DNA from: Xestospongia muta
Taxonomy: Eukaryota > Porifera > Demospongiae > Haplosclerida > Petrosiidae
Reading direction: 5' to 3'
Assembly: GCA_963693285.1 (NCBI GenBank)
Contig: OY848923.1
Span: 3,048,038 to 3,112,037 of the forward strand
Length of the DNA stretch: 64,000 nt
Within the stretch, counting starts at the first letter, position 1; each line of letters opens with the position of its first letter. Under the pieces are notes generated by a model. It ran no database searches and was not told the DNA's origin. It saw nothing but the letters and a program-made list of their open reading frames with translations. Of this stretch, positions 13,261 to 26,152 are shown one piece after another. A program made the translations under genes and the position numbers.

Positions 13261-13317
13261 TTCTAGTTGCTGTTTAATAGTACACAGAATTACATACAAT
13301 TTATATCCATCTGACAT
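13021..13317 (-). CDS. Hypothetical 98-aa ORF, repeated family, probably decaying
   Basis: ATG at 13317. The N-terminal portion (V-I-L-C-T-I-K-Q-Q-L-E-L-T-A-T) is shared with 19427-19630 and, more loosely, 29379-29711. Downstream the frames of the three copies diverge because of single-base indels, so at least two are damaged. No signal peptide or known domain is seen. It may be a lost exon of another gene caught in the duplications. Confidence 0.2.
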   Translation of the reverse strand: MSDGYKLYVILCTIKQQLELTATMKSRTNSNIKDRWYLYLIQSVTMTSDLGYSLMKILQSVGVKCYRCCLSKTLLHNTDSINFSYEYDCIKHKSSDYP

Positions 13318-14554
13318 TGAATCATCATTACATGATTAAAGTATATTCACTTATTATGAAATATTCCTCATTTGTGAAGAAATAGCTTTTCTAGGAGGTC
13401 TAGAAAATTAGTAATAGAATAGAAATAATAGAATTGAACTATTACTGATTTGATTGTAATTATAAGATACATTTTTTATAGTAAGTGTATGAGAATCCTA
13501 AATAAGATTGATCAGGAAGTTATTTAATTTCTTATCATAATATTTTAACCTAATTTCATATTTTGCATTTTGATTGTTAATATTAACATGATAAGTAAAA
13601 ATATTACATGTTATATATGGTAGTTTCTTTTGAAGTCTGTCTCATTGTTAATGCTGTTTTATTCAGTCCAGTATACATTGAACTATTTTTGGCTTTAAAA
13701 TTATACATATGAATAACATAACAATACATTATTAACAAAAAGTCATTATCCTGTTAGCTATATTAGATTTGCTATTATGATTCAACTATATGGAAGATTA
13801 TGTAATTAGAATACATTTGCCAATCATATTAGCAACAACAACTATAGCAACTAGATGTAGTAAACAACACTATTATTGTATATACATTAAATGATGTTAT
13901 AACTGAAGGGATATGTTCTAGTTTATAGAAGTTTTATTAATATAAAAATTGAATCAGGTAAACCTTGTCTCTTTGAAATTTTCAAAAAAAACAAATAAAA
14001 AAATAATTTATATTAATTGATAATATCAGGACAAGGTATTAGACCCATTTAGTCGTTATCAAGTCATCTATAGATCATCATGTCATGGAATACATGTACA
14101 TGTACATGTATCCATGGTGATCTTGTTTGTTTTTCTCAGAAATGGAAACCTTGTAATGTTCCTATTTCAATCATGATATGATATATTATATTCTTCAGAT
14201 TACAAAGCGAATGAGCTTGAGGAAGTTGTAGACAAATTGGCCAATGTTTCAAAGTTCAGAATGCTTATAAGTACAATAATTTAACTACATCCATCATCTA
14301 CATTCCATAGTTACTAATATATTCATATGTACATTGGTTGTCATAGTAATGCAATTTGTAATGGTCATGTATCAAATATGCTAATATTAATTTTCTCATA
14401 AATTGAAACATTTTATTTTCCCTATTGTAATGTCACTGGGAATATCATCATAATCTAAAATACGAAACTGTGATTTTGTACATTCATATACTGTTGTTTT
14501 AGTTGGTTATATCTATCAGATATATTTACTTAATAAAAGAAATCACTATATGTA

Positions 14555-14790
14555 ATCTGCAATTGACATTGAAATTGACCAAAAATTTCAGAAGAGTTAG
14601 GGGACCATCTATCTAAGGAAAAGATGAAAATGTTCAAGCAGGCACTGACCATAGGCTAGAGAAATTTCAAGTAACTCAAAACGATATTAAACTAAAAGAA
14701 ACTTTTAATAGAAAACATGCTAGTCCCAATGCCTTTATAGTTAGAGAGAAAGTGTTGAAGAAAGATATGAGAAGGAAAAATAGCTATTTC
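14555..14790 (+). pseudogene. Decayed plus-strand gene, unknown family, copy 3 (3' exon best preserved)
   Basis: After a broken start (stop after I-D-Q-K-F-Q-K-S) a frame reads T-D-H-R-L-E-K-F-Q-V-T-Q-N-D-I-K-L-K-E and continues through R-K-H-A-S-P-N-A-F-I-V-R-E-K-V-L-K-K-D-M-R-R-K to a stop near 14795. The copies at 3.6 and 9.5 kb lack the middle (F-Q-V-T-Q...), which shows that they carry a deletion. The basic, helical C-terminus is not recognised. Confidence 0.35.
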
Positions 14791-16037
14791 ATTTAATTAC
14801 TTCATATCATTCTTTTAGTCATTTATGTTCACTATAGTAACCTTAATACTATTGTAACCTTAATTGATTAAATTTTAGTTCATGACTGGTGTCCTATAGC
14901 TGTACTCATTACCATTAATGTGGTCATGTAATAATATAATACTCAAAGACACACTTAGTATCACTTTGCATTTGTTGGTTGTTATGTGTTGTGTTACCCA
15001 CTACAAAATGCATCATAAGTTTATCCTAGTATATCCCTTTGTGGCACACAATATAATAATTTCTTTTCAATAGATATTGCTTATCATGCATGCATACAAA
15101 TACCAGACATTAAATAGAGATATAGGATGATCTGTATGTCAATTCAATAGTCACATAGTGTAATCTATTCTTTATATATGTTATCATACATTTAGACACA
15201 TATGTAATGCTCACTTACATCATACTTAATATATTTCAGCTACAATCTGAATGACATAGCTGTCAAAGTCTGTTACTATGCCCAATTATGTGTGGAAATA
15301 ACATATAAAATAGAACTCTATTTCTTAATTTTAATGTGCTTTTTCATTGCATGTTATCCAATATTTTTTATTTCGTATTTGTCCTTGAGATCACATATTG
15401 TGTTAGTCACATTTTAGTCAAGTCAAGTCAATAATTCTAATGTGGTTTTCTCAATGGTGGTCACTTGACTCATGCTTTATGCAGTCATATTCATAGCTAA
15501 AAATTAACTGACCATATTATGAATTAATGTACTGGAAAGACAGCATCTATGACATTTGAATCCCACAAATGTGATATTGTCATTTATGGATATACTCAAT
15601 GAAATATGATGTCATAATTACAGAGTGAATAATTTACTACATATACACCTGTTTGTATTGTATTCAATGGTTCATGTTTTATAGTAACAGATTGTATCTA
15701 ATTCATGTATAACTAACAATGAATTCCTAAATACATAATTGAGCTATATGCCCTTATTAGGAAATAGATATGCCATACAATCAATCCTCATTTGTGAAGA
15801 AGCAGTTTATCTTGGAGATCTAGAAAGTTGTTTTGTTTTTTGGTTAAGCTAGTTTTAATAAAGAAAGTTAATTTCTCAATGATTATTGTTAAAATACACA
15901 TATTCTTATCATATAAAATTAATCTTAAATAATCCTTACAAAATGTTTAAAATTGATTACACGGTAATGAAAAGTTATGGATATAGTTAGCATTAAGATA
16001 GAGATAATGAGTCATTATAAATTGTTGTGTATAAATG

Positions 16038-16684
16038 CTATTTATCTTTTGGACATATACTAATATATAATTCAGGTAATGTCTTATTGAGCCATTTACA
16101 TTTCTCCACATTCCCACTCTCTAAGTCATTTGTTTTTTGCCTCAATTTATAAATCTGGTGAAGTATTAATAACTTATACTGCAAATCTTTATATTTTGAT
16201 GAATCACAATAGAGCAAATCATTTTTAGAATAAACAGATTGTATCTATGAATATAATAAAGACAATTGTTAAAACATTTCAACATTATTATATTCACTTA
16301 CAAAATTGCAGTTATGAGTCACAAGTTTATCTGTTAGTTTCAAAACACCATAAAGTTCCTTAACATTGTCTGTTTGATTTAAGAACTCTGTTCCTTCTTT
16401 GTGAGTCTTCAATACTTCCATCAATGACTGACCACAACGATCATCATCACACTTTAAATTGTTAACCTATACATACACATTATAAATCATATCAGTATAT
16501 CTTGGATGACATATTCTGTACTTACTAAATCTTGAAAGAGAAGTTCGATTCCAGACTTTAAATCAGTGACTTTTTCTTTAGAAAGTTGTTTACTTCCTTT
16601 ATCTCTTTGAAGGACAATGTCTAATGGTAGAGCTGTAGATAGCAGAACTTGTGTTGCAAAAATAAGTACCACAGCATTCTGCAT
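16038..16684 (-). CDS. Six-Cys secreted helical family, copy D (type 1), 176 aa
   Basis: Exons 16526-16684 (53 codons), 16302-16466 (55), 16038-16244 (68 plus TAG); both introns phase 0. The protein is almost the same as copy B but keeps three more residues after the leader (Q-R-D-K-G-S). The basic site has become R-D-K-G, so processing there is unlikely. All six cysteines and the E-K-C-K-W-L and S-I-C-P-K motifs are present. The whole unit 15970-18090 matches 4600-6720, so B and D are recent duplicates. Confidence 0.8.
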
Positions 16685-16751
16685 TATGAATCTTTTTAGA
16701 AGTGATAGAATTGAACACTCAGTGACTTTTGATTGTAATCAGAAAATGCAT

Positions 16752-16790
16752 CTTTTTATACTAAAAAGTAAGAAATATAAGGGATTTCCC
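16752..16790 (-). promoter_or_regulatory. TATA box plus NF-kB-like palindrome of copy D
   Basis: TATAAAAAG at 16752-16760 and GGGATTTCCC at 16781-16790, with the same 20-bp gap as copies A and B. Confidence 0.55.
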
Positions 16791-18341
16791 AAACAGGAAG
16801 ACATGTAACTTTCATTATAATATTTTAACTTATTTAAAATTTTTCATTTTTATTTGTTATTATAGACATGACAAGTATAAGTATTACCTATTATATATAG
16901 TAGTTTCTTTTGAGGTCTGTCATATTATTAATGTTACTTAATTCAGTCCAATATTTACTGAACTATTTTTGTTAAAAAATTTTACATATGGCTTACATAT
17001 CAATAAACGTTCAAAAAGTCATTGATTCTTCTGTTATCTGTATTAAATTTGCTATTATGATTCAACTATGTGGCAGATTATATAATTGAAATTACATTTA
17101 CTAAATAATATTATAATAACAACAATTACAGGTGTTAGATGTAGTAAACAACACTATTGTATATACATTGAATGATATGATAACTGATATCAGGATATCT
17201 CCTGACTTATGGAAGTTTTACTAATATAAAAATTGTATTATGTGAAGATTGTCTCTATGAAATTATCAAAACTAACAAATAAAAAAGGAAAAATAATTTA
17301 CATTATTATATTGCCATGACAAGCCCATAAAGGCCAGCTGTCTGTATAATAAAAAACACCCAGCATCATGTCATGCCAATACATGTACATATATCCATGG
17401 TGATCTTGTTTGTCTTTATCAAAAATGGCAACATAACCTTGTAATGTTCCCATTTCAATTATTTTATAATATATTATATTCTTTAGAATACAAAGTGAAT
17501 GAGTAAGTTACAGACAAATTGGACATTCCATAAATACTAATGCATGTACATCATTGTCATAATCATGTAAGTTGTCATGGCAATATAGGATGTGTATTAA
17601 ATATGCTAATATGTTCCTATTTGATTTCCCAGAAAATATTGATGACATATTGGGAAATTTAAGAAAGTGTGTACAGTGTTGTTGTCATATGATAAACATT
17701 TTTATGATTAATATGATAGTACATCTAATTGTTGTATGATCAATGGGATATATGATATAAAATATGAAATTTTGATTGTGTGCATTCATATAATATCTTT
17801 TCATTTGGTTATATGCATACCCACTTATCTATCAGATGTATTTACTTAATAAAAGAGATCAATATGTAATCTGTTAGTTTATGTTGGTCTCATAACATGT
17901 CGTTTTAGTCTTACAGTGTAAATTTTACTGACAAATCTTATTACATATTATAGGATTTTGAAAATGACATCATTTGAATATAAAACATGTTTAAAAATTA
18001 CATTTAAAAATTTAAATTAATTAACATCTAGTTATGAATGTAGTAGTAATTACTTAAATTACATTGTTTATTGTCTCTTAATTTTATTTATTGGCAGATA
18101 TCTGTATCAGTAACTAAACATAAGTATCAAGTTATAAATACCTTTTGAAACATTGTCTTTTAATTTTATTTAAATCCCATCTTACATAGTGCACTCAATT
18201 GTGCTTCCTTCATTGATTATTGTTAAAACATATTAAAATAACATACTGTGCTTATATTATCAGTTCCTCAAGATATTATTAATTACAAAAGGTAATAAAC
18301 ATTATTGTTACGTTGTTATCATTAATGAGGCACTACATATC

Positions 18342-18438
18342 ATTGGCATTGACTGTTTATCTGGCAGGACATCCATTTTTTGTTGTGTATTGGAATATAC
18401 AACAAAGTATGATTTCCTGCCAGACAAATACCAATTGG
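18342..18438. repeat. Fold-back element, copy 4
   Basis: Left arm GACTGTTTATCTGGCAGGACAT, right arm GATTTCCTGCCAGACAAATA, centre TGTTGTGTATTGGAATATACAACA. Confidence 0.65.
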
Positions 18439-19426
18439 CTATATGATAATCTTCATTCTGATGTTGTGTACAACCTGTTACAATGTAGTTATGGACACGT
18501 GTATACTACTATAAATTATAACATGTGTAGTGAAGGGAATTTGTAGTATAAATTTTTGAGGAGTTTTAAGGAATAAGGGAGAGCAATAAACATATAGTAA
18601 GTGAATAGAGGGACTAACTAACATTAAGGGATTATCATACATATAATCTTTCTTAAGAATGACAGTAAACAAACAAAATAAAGATATAATTTATAGTTTA
18701 CTGTTAGTAATAATAATGGATGTTATATGTAATATAATTATGATATCAATTTATGATGTATTGTAAAGTGAATTGGATAGCAATATTGTCAGTTTACTGC
18801 TCAATGAAACAACAGAAAAAACACCATCAAACCAAAATAATTAAGGAAGAGTATATAATTGTTGTAATACAGTACTGTTATATTTATTAAATTTAGAACA
18901 TATGACTCATGCTAATACATTACTATCATTAATTACCAGTTCTTATAATATTTAATACACTATATATACAGTCTGGTTCAATACTTTGTAGCTGGCAATC
19001 AAAACTATTTCATTAACTGCTTCATTCCTTTTAGTCATTTATGCTCACTATAGTAACCTTGATAGACTACAGTTTAGTCCATGGTTGGTGTCTATAGCTG
19101 TACTCATGTTAGTTATAATGTGGTCATGTAGTAATATCATGTTCAAGGTATACTTAGTATCAATTTCATTTGTTGGTTGTTGTGTCACACAATTACCTTT
19201 CACTTAATCCTAGTATGTTCTCTTTGGAGGAAGGAATATACTGGGATAAAGTTACAATGTATTTTGAAGAGGATAATTGTGTCACACAATATCCACCATT
19301 GGCAATTGCATGAAACACTATCAAAGTCTGTAACTACATCACAGTAAAACGTGGTTTTCTCATGGGTAGTCACTTGATTTGTGCTTTATACAGTCATATT
19401 CATAGCTAAAATTTATGCTGTCTGTA

Positions 19427-19630
19427 TTATGAAGTAATGTCTTGGAGAGACAACACCTGTAACATTTGACTCCCACACTTTGCACTATTTTCATCAAAAA
19501 ATATCCTAAATCTGATGTCATAGTCACAGATTGAATTTAGTACAGTACCATCTGTCTTTATTGTTGCTGTTAGTTCTAGTTGCTGCTTTATTGTACACAG
19601 AATTACATAAGATTCATATTCAACTGACAT
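19427..19630 (-). CDS. Hypothetical 67-aa ORF, same repeated family as 13021-13317
   Basis: ATG at 19630. It shares C-T-I-K-Q-Q-L-E-L-T-A-T and K-C-G-S-Q-M-L-Q-V-L-S-L-Q-D with 29379-29711. It stops early at a position where one extra base relative to the 29.4-kb copy shifts the frame, so it is probably a broken copy. Confidence 0.2.
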   Translation of the reverse strand: MSVEYESYVILCTIKQQLELTATIKTDGTVLNSICDYDIRFRIFFDENSAKCGSQMLQVLSLQDITS

Positions 19631-21189
19631 TGAATCATCATTGCATGATTAAAGTATATGCACTTATTAAGAAATATGTATGTCATACAGATATTCCTCA
19701 TTTGTGAAGAAATAGCTTTTCTTGGGGATCTAGAAAATTAGTTATAGAATAGAAGTATTAGAATTGAACTCTTACTGAGTTGATTGTAATTAGAAGATAC
19801 ATTTTTAATAGTAAGTATAAGGGAATCCTAAATAAGATTGATTAGGAAGTTATTTAATTTCTTATCATAATATTTCAACCTAAGTTCGTATTTTGCATTT
19901 TGATTGTTAATATAGACATGATAAGTAAAAGTATTACATGTTAATATGGTAGTTTCTTTGAAGTCTGTCTCATTGTTAATGCTATTATATTCAGTCCAGT
20001 ATACATTGAACTATTTTTGTCTTTAAAATCTTACATATGGGTTACATAGCAATAGATTATCAACAAAAGTCATTATTCTGTTGGGTATATTAGGTAGTAA
20101 TGGAGGTTGTAATAGTCATGTAGGTTGTGTATGTTTGTTTTTCCCTGTTGTAAGGTAACTAGGAATATCATGATTATCTAAAATATGAAACTGTGATTTT
20201 GTACATTCATATACTGTTGTTTTAGTTGGTTATCTATCAGATATATTTACTTAATAAAAAATCGTTATGTAATCTGCTAGCTAATAAGTTCTTATAATAT
20301 TTAATACACTACATACACAGTCTAGTTCAATACGTTGTAGTTGGCAGTCAAAACTATTTCATTAACTGCTTCATTCCTTTTAGTCATTTATGCTCACTAT
20401 AGTAACCTTATTAAACTATAGTTTAGTACATGGCTGATGTCCTATAGCTGTACTCATATTAGTTATAATGTGATCATGTAGTAATATCATGTTCAAGGTA
20501 TACTAAGTATCAATTTCATTTGTTGGATGTTGTGTCACACAATCACCTTTCACTTAATCCTAGTATGTTCTCTTTGGAGGAAGGAATATACCGGGATAAA
20601 GTTACAATGTATTTTGAAGAGGATAATTGTGTCACATAATATCCACCATTGGCAATTGCATGAACACTATCAAAGTCTGTAACTACATCACAGTAAAAAG
20701 TGGTTTTCTCATGGTTGCTCACTTGATCCGTGCTTTATGCAGTCATATTCATAGCTAAAAGTTATGCTGTCTGTATTATGAAGTGATGTTTTGGAGAGAC
20801 AACACCTGTAATATTTGACTCCCACACTATTGTAAGGTAACTGGGGAAATAATCTAAAATATGAAACTGTGATTTTGTACATTCATATACTGTTGTTTTA
20901 GTTGGTTATCTATCAGATTTACTTAATAAAAAAATTGTTATGTAATCTGCTAGCTAGTAAGTTCTTATAATATTTTTATTTTGGTCTTACAGTGTAAATT
21001 TTAATGACAAATTTTATTACATATTAAAGAATTAATAATATGAAAATGATACCGTTTGAATATAAAATACATTTTAAAATGTAAATTCACAAAATATCTA
21101 GTTATAAAAAATAAAGTAGTAATTACTTAAATTTTTATTGTCTTTTAATTTAGTTTTAATTCCCATTCTATATGATACAGGTCATTGAT

Positions 21190-21500
21190 ATCCATACTAG
21201 TGAATTGTAACTACTTATAATGATCATTATGTCTACTGTACTGTAATTGTGCATATACTTGCATTTAGGGAATACATTATAGTGTAGATTACTTACTAGT
21301 TGTATGTATCATTTTCCAAAAGAATGTTAATATAATAAACTACATGGCTAATAGAATATTTTAATAAAACATATCACATACAAACAACAAGTGTATAAAT
21401 GTATAACTATACAAAGTATATATATATTAGTATAGTAACATAATACCTAAATATCATGTAGTAGTATATAGTCTATATATCACTAGTATACTATAATAAT
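21190..21500. repeat. Duplicated spacer block (partner 25750-26055)
   Basis: The stretch from GATACTAGTGAATTGTAACTAC to the ATCACTAGTATACTATAATAAT run is found twice, with only small differences. A shorter piece also appears near 27610-27760. Confidence 0.75.
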
Positions 21501-21690
21501 GAAGCTATTACATACTTGTAGAGTAATAGGAGTATTATTAACAATCGATTTAGAGTTATCTGTTAGTTACTTACTATAATTATAATATGTAAAATTGTTT
21601 TGAAATTTTGTTACTATAATTATTTGAAATACTTAAGCACATCACAATTAAAGGCATGGCATAAATTTAATTTATCATCAACTGAACTTA

Positions 21691-21713
21691 ACTTAACTTA
21701 ACTTAACTTACCT
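21691..21713. repeat. Pentanucleotide microsatellite (AACTT)n
   Basis: About five uninterrupted AACTT units in intergenic spacer. Confidence 0.8.
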
Positions 21714-21867
21714 AGTGCACTCAATGGTGCTTCCTTCATTGATTATGTTAAAACATATTAAAATAACCTGTTGTGTTTATATCATCAGTTCCTCAAAAAT
21801 TAATGATTACAAAAGGTACTAAACATTATTGTTATGTTGTTATCATTAATGAGGCACTACATATCAT

Positions 21868-21961
21868 TAGTAGTGACTATTTGTCTGGCAGGGCATCCAT
21901 TTTTTGTTGTGTATTGGAATATACAACAAAGTATGACTTACTGCCAAACAAATAGCAATTA
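21868..21961. repeat. Fold-back element, copy 5
   Basis: Left arm GACTATTTGTCTGGCAGG, right arm CTGCCAAACAAATAGCAATT, centre TTGTTGTGTATTGGAATATACAACAA. Confidence 0.6.
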
Positions 21962-23454
21962 TATACCTATATGATAATATTCATTTTGAAGTTGTGTACA
22001 AACTGTTACAATGTAATTATGAACACATGTATACTAATATAAATTATAATCTATATATATATATATATGTATGTGTGTATGTATACTGAACCCAATTTGT
22101 AGTACAAATTATCGAGGAATTTTAAAGAGTAAGGGAGAGCAATAAACATTGAGTAGAGGGACTAACTAACATTTAAGGGATTGTGGTACCTATAATCTTT
22201 CTAAGAATGACAGTAAACAAACAAAATAAAGATGTAATTTATAGTTTGTTGTTAGTAACAATTAATGATGTTATATGTAATGTAATTATGATATCAATTT
22301 ATGATGTATTGTAAAGTGAATTGGATAGCAATAATGTCAGTTTAATGCTCAATGAAACAACAGAAACAAACACCATCAAACCAAAACAATTAAGGAAGAG
22401 TATTAAATTATTGTAATACAGTACTGTTATATTGATTAAATTTAGAACATATGACTCATGCTAATACATTACTATCATTAATTATCAAATTTGTAGCATT
22501 TAATACACTATATACACAGTCTGTTTCAATACTTTGTAGCTGGCAATCAAAACTATTTCATTAACTGCTTCATTCCTTTTAGTCATTTATGCTCACTATA
22601 GTAACCTTATTAAACTATAGTTTAGTACATGACTAATGTCCTATAGCTGTACTCATATTAGTTATAATGTGGTCATGTAGTAATATCATGTTCAAGGTAT
22701 ACTAAGTATCAATTTCATTTATTGGTTGTTGTGTCACACAATCACCCTATGCAAAATGCATTGTAACTCTATCTTAGTATGTCCCTTTTGGAAGAAAGAA
22801 TACACTATGATAAAGCTACAATGCAACTGAACATTATCAATGTCAGTAAATATGTCATAATAAATGTGGTTTTCTCATGGATGCTCACTTGACTCATGCT
22901 TCAATTAATCATATTCATAGCTAAAAATATACTAACCATGTTATGAAACAATGTACTGGAAAAACAGCACCTGTAACAATTCAATCCCACACTTTGTACT
23001 ATTATCCTCAATCAATGTATGATGTCATAACCACAGATTAATTAAGTACAAGTACCACCTGTCTGTATTGCTGTAGGTTCTTATTATATAATAAATAGAA
23101 TACATGTATTCATATACACTTGACATTCAATTCTTTCATGCATGATTGAGCTATATCTAACACATGTAAGGAAATAAAAGTGTCATATAGTTATTTCTTA
23201 TTTACAAAGAAATAGCTTATCTTTGAGATCTAGAAATTCCTTTGAATATTTGGTTAAGTTAGTAGAAGTTGTACAGGAAACTAATTTCTCAAAACTTATG
23301 GTATTATAATACACATATAATTATTTTTAATATACAAAAATTAATTTTGAATATTATTTTTTACATAAACTTTTAAAATTGATTGCATGGCGGCGAAAAT
23401 TATTGAAACTAGCTAGTATAGAGATAGAAATAATGAATCATTATAATAAAATGT

Positions 23455-24111
23455 TTATAAATGCTTTTTATTTTTTGGGCATATACTTATATATAAATGA
23501 GGTAATGTCTGATTGAGCCATTTACATTTCTCCACATTTCCACTCTCTAAGTCATTCATTTCTTCTTTCAATTTCTTAATCTGATAAAATATTAACAACT
23601 TAAGTTGCAAATCTCTATAATTTGATGAATCACAATAGAGCAATTCATTGTTGGTATAAACAGATTGTATCTATGAATATAATAAAGACAATTGTTAAAA
23701 CCTTTAAAAATTAATTGTAATAACTCACAAAATTGCAGTTATGGGTCACAAGTTTAGCCGTCAGTTTTAAAACATTATAGAGCTCCTTAATATCATCTGT
23801 TTGATTTAAGAACTTTGTTCCTTCTTTATGAGTCTTCAACACTTCCATCATTGGCTTACCACAATGGTCACTGTCATTGTTGCATTTTAACTCTTGAGCC
23901 TACATATTATAAATCTTATCAGTATATCTTGGATGACATGTTCTGTACTTACTAAATATTGAAAGAGAAGTTCAATTCCAGACTTTAAATGAGTGACTTT
24001 TTCTTTAGAAAGAGGTTCACTTCTTTTATCTCTTGGAAGGACGATGTGTAATGGTAGAGCTGTAGATAACAGAAATTGTATTGCAAAAATGAGTACCACA
24101 GCTGTCTGCAT
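23455..24111 (-). CDS. Six-Cys secreted helical family, copy E (type 1), 181 aa
   Basis: Exons 23953-24111 (53 codons), 23729-23899 (57), 23455-23670 (71 plus stop); introns phase 0, second donor GTGAGT. The signal peptide is followed by L-P-R-D-K-R-S, a furin-like R-x-K-R site at about residues 27-30. Exon 2 opens with A-Q-E-L-K-C-N-N-D-S-D-H-C-G, two residues longer than in B and D. The C-terminus is extended (C-P-K-N-K-K-H-L). All six cysteines are kept. It is more diverged from B and D than those are from each other. Confidence 0.8.
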
Positions 24112-24178
24112 TATAAATCTTTTTAGAAGTGATAGAATCGAACACTCAGTGACTTTTGATTGTAATCAGAAGATACAC

Positions 24179-24244
24179 CTTTCTATAAGCAGGGGTGTAA
24201 GGGAAATCCAAAGTAGGATTCATCAGGAAGTTAAGGGAAATCCC
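24179..24244 (-). promoter_or_regulatory. Copy E promoter: TATA variant and duplicated NF-kB-like box
   Basis: TATAGAAAG (minus strand, 24179-24187) replaces the TATAAAAAG of other type 1 copies. A segment of about 34 bp containing GGGAAATCC and AGGATTCATCAGGAAGTT occurs twice in tandem, giving GGGAAATCCA (24201-24210, one mismatch) and GGGAAATCCC (24235-24244, exact palindromic kB match). Confidence 0.5.
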
Positions 24245-26081
24245 CAATAGGATTCATCAGGAAGTTCATGTAAGGTCTCATCATAAAATTTTAACCTATT
24301 TGATATTTTGCATTTTTAATAGTTAAAATAAACAGGACAAATAAAAGTAGGTATTACATGTTATATATATTAGTTTCTTTTGAAGGCTGTTACATTTTAA
24401 TATTACTCAATACAATACAATATTTACTGAACTATTTTTGTCTTTAAGATTTTACACATTGCTTATGTAACAATATATGTATCATCAAAAGACATTGTTC
24501 TGTTAGCTTTATAAAATTTGCTATAATGATTCAATTATGTGGCAGATTATATAATTGGAATTGTATTTGCTAAATAATAACTATTATAATAACAACATCT
24601 ACAGCTGCTATATGTAATAAACAACACTATTGTATATACATTGAATGATATGATAACTGATATCAGGATATCTCCTGGCTTATGGAAATTTTACTAATAT
24701 AAAAATTGTATTAGGTGAAGATTGTCTATATAAAACTCTCAAAAAACAACAAAATAAGCAAAAAAATTGACATTAATTTATATTACTACAACAAGTATAT
24801 TAGGCCCACATGATTGTTGCCCAATTGTCTGTATAATAAGAAATACCCATCATCACATCATGCATATATATGTACAAGTACATGTTTTCAAGGGGCTCTT
24901 TTTATCTTTCACAGAAATGGAAACCTTGTAATGTTCCCATTTTTTTGTTATATATTATATTCTTTAAATTACAAAGAGAATGAGAAAGTTTCAAAGATCA
25001 AGATGCTTACAAGCATTTAATTATATCCTTAATGTCTCTTATTTGTGGATGTTTATTCTTTACAACATATTCATGGAATTTTTCAAAAATTTATACCGAA
25101 ATCCCAAAACTAAACAGGAACAATTTTACTACTCATTAACAGACACGTTGTTAATGTTGTATGACATGTCCATTCGACCACCCATAAATACTAATGTATG
25201 TACATGTCTATCATTGTCATAGTAATGTAGGTTGTCATAGTAATGTAAGTTGTGTATCAAATATCCTAATGTGTTCTTATTCGATTTCTCAGAAATTGAT
25301 ACATTTTATTTTTCCCATTTCTATGATTTAAAATGGTCATTGCATATACTATTAGGGAAATTTAAATAAATGTGTACGGTGTTGTTGTCATATGGTAAAC
25401 ATTATAGTGGATCTAAAATGTGAAATTTTGATTGTGTACATGAATAAACTGTTCTTTTAATTTGGCTATCTTCATGCTCACTTATCTGTCAGATACGTTT
25501 GCTTAGTAAAAGAGATCAATATGTAATCTGTTAGTTCATTTGTTCTCATAGTATGTTGTTTGGTCTTACTGTGTAAATTTTAATGAACCATCTTACTCTA
25601 TATTAAAGAATTAATAATATGAAAATGATATCAATTGAATGTAAATAAATACAACATTAAATCCAGCTATTAATGTAGTAGTAATTACTTAAATTACATT
25701 ATTTATTGTCTTTTAATTTAATTTTAACTCCCATTTTATATGATATAAGTCATTGATATCGATACTAGTGAATTGTAACTACTTATAATAACCATTTCGT
25801 CTACTTTACTGTAATTATGCATGTACTTGCATTTAGGGAATACATTATAGTGTAGATTACTTACTAGTTGTATGTATCATTTTCCAAAAGAATGTTAATA
25901 TAATAAAGTACATGGCTAATAGAACATTTTAATAAAACATATCACATACAAACAACAAGTGTACAAATGTATAACTATACAATGTATATATATTAGTATA
26001 GTAACATAATACCTAATATTATGTAGTAGTATATAATCTATATATCACTAGTATACTATAATAATATCATGTAGTAGTATG

Positions 26082-26152
26082 ACAATGTCTAATGGTGGAG
26101 TTGTAGATAACAGAACTTGTGTTTCAAAAATGAGTACCACAGCAATCTGCAT
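26082..26152 (-). pseudogene. Six-Cys family exon 1 remnant (type 1)
   Basis: The first ~23 codons of a type 1 exon 1 (M-Q-I-A-V-V-L-I-F-E-T-Q-V-L-L-S-T) are present from ATG 26152, then the sequence passes abruptly into unrelated duplicated spacer. The rest of the gene is absent. It occupies the same relative place as pseudogene G does next to copy H. Confidence 0.65.
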
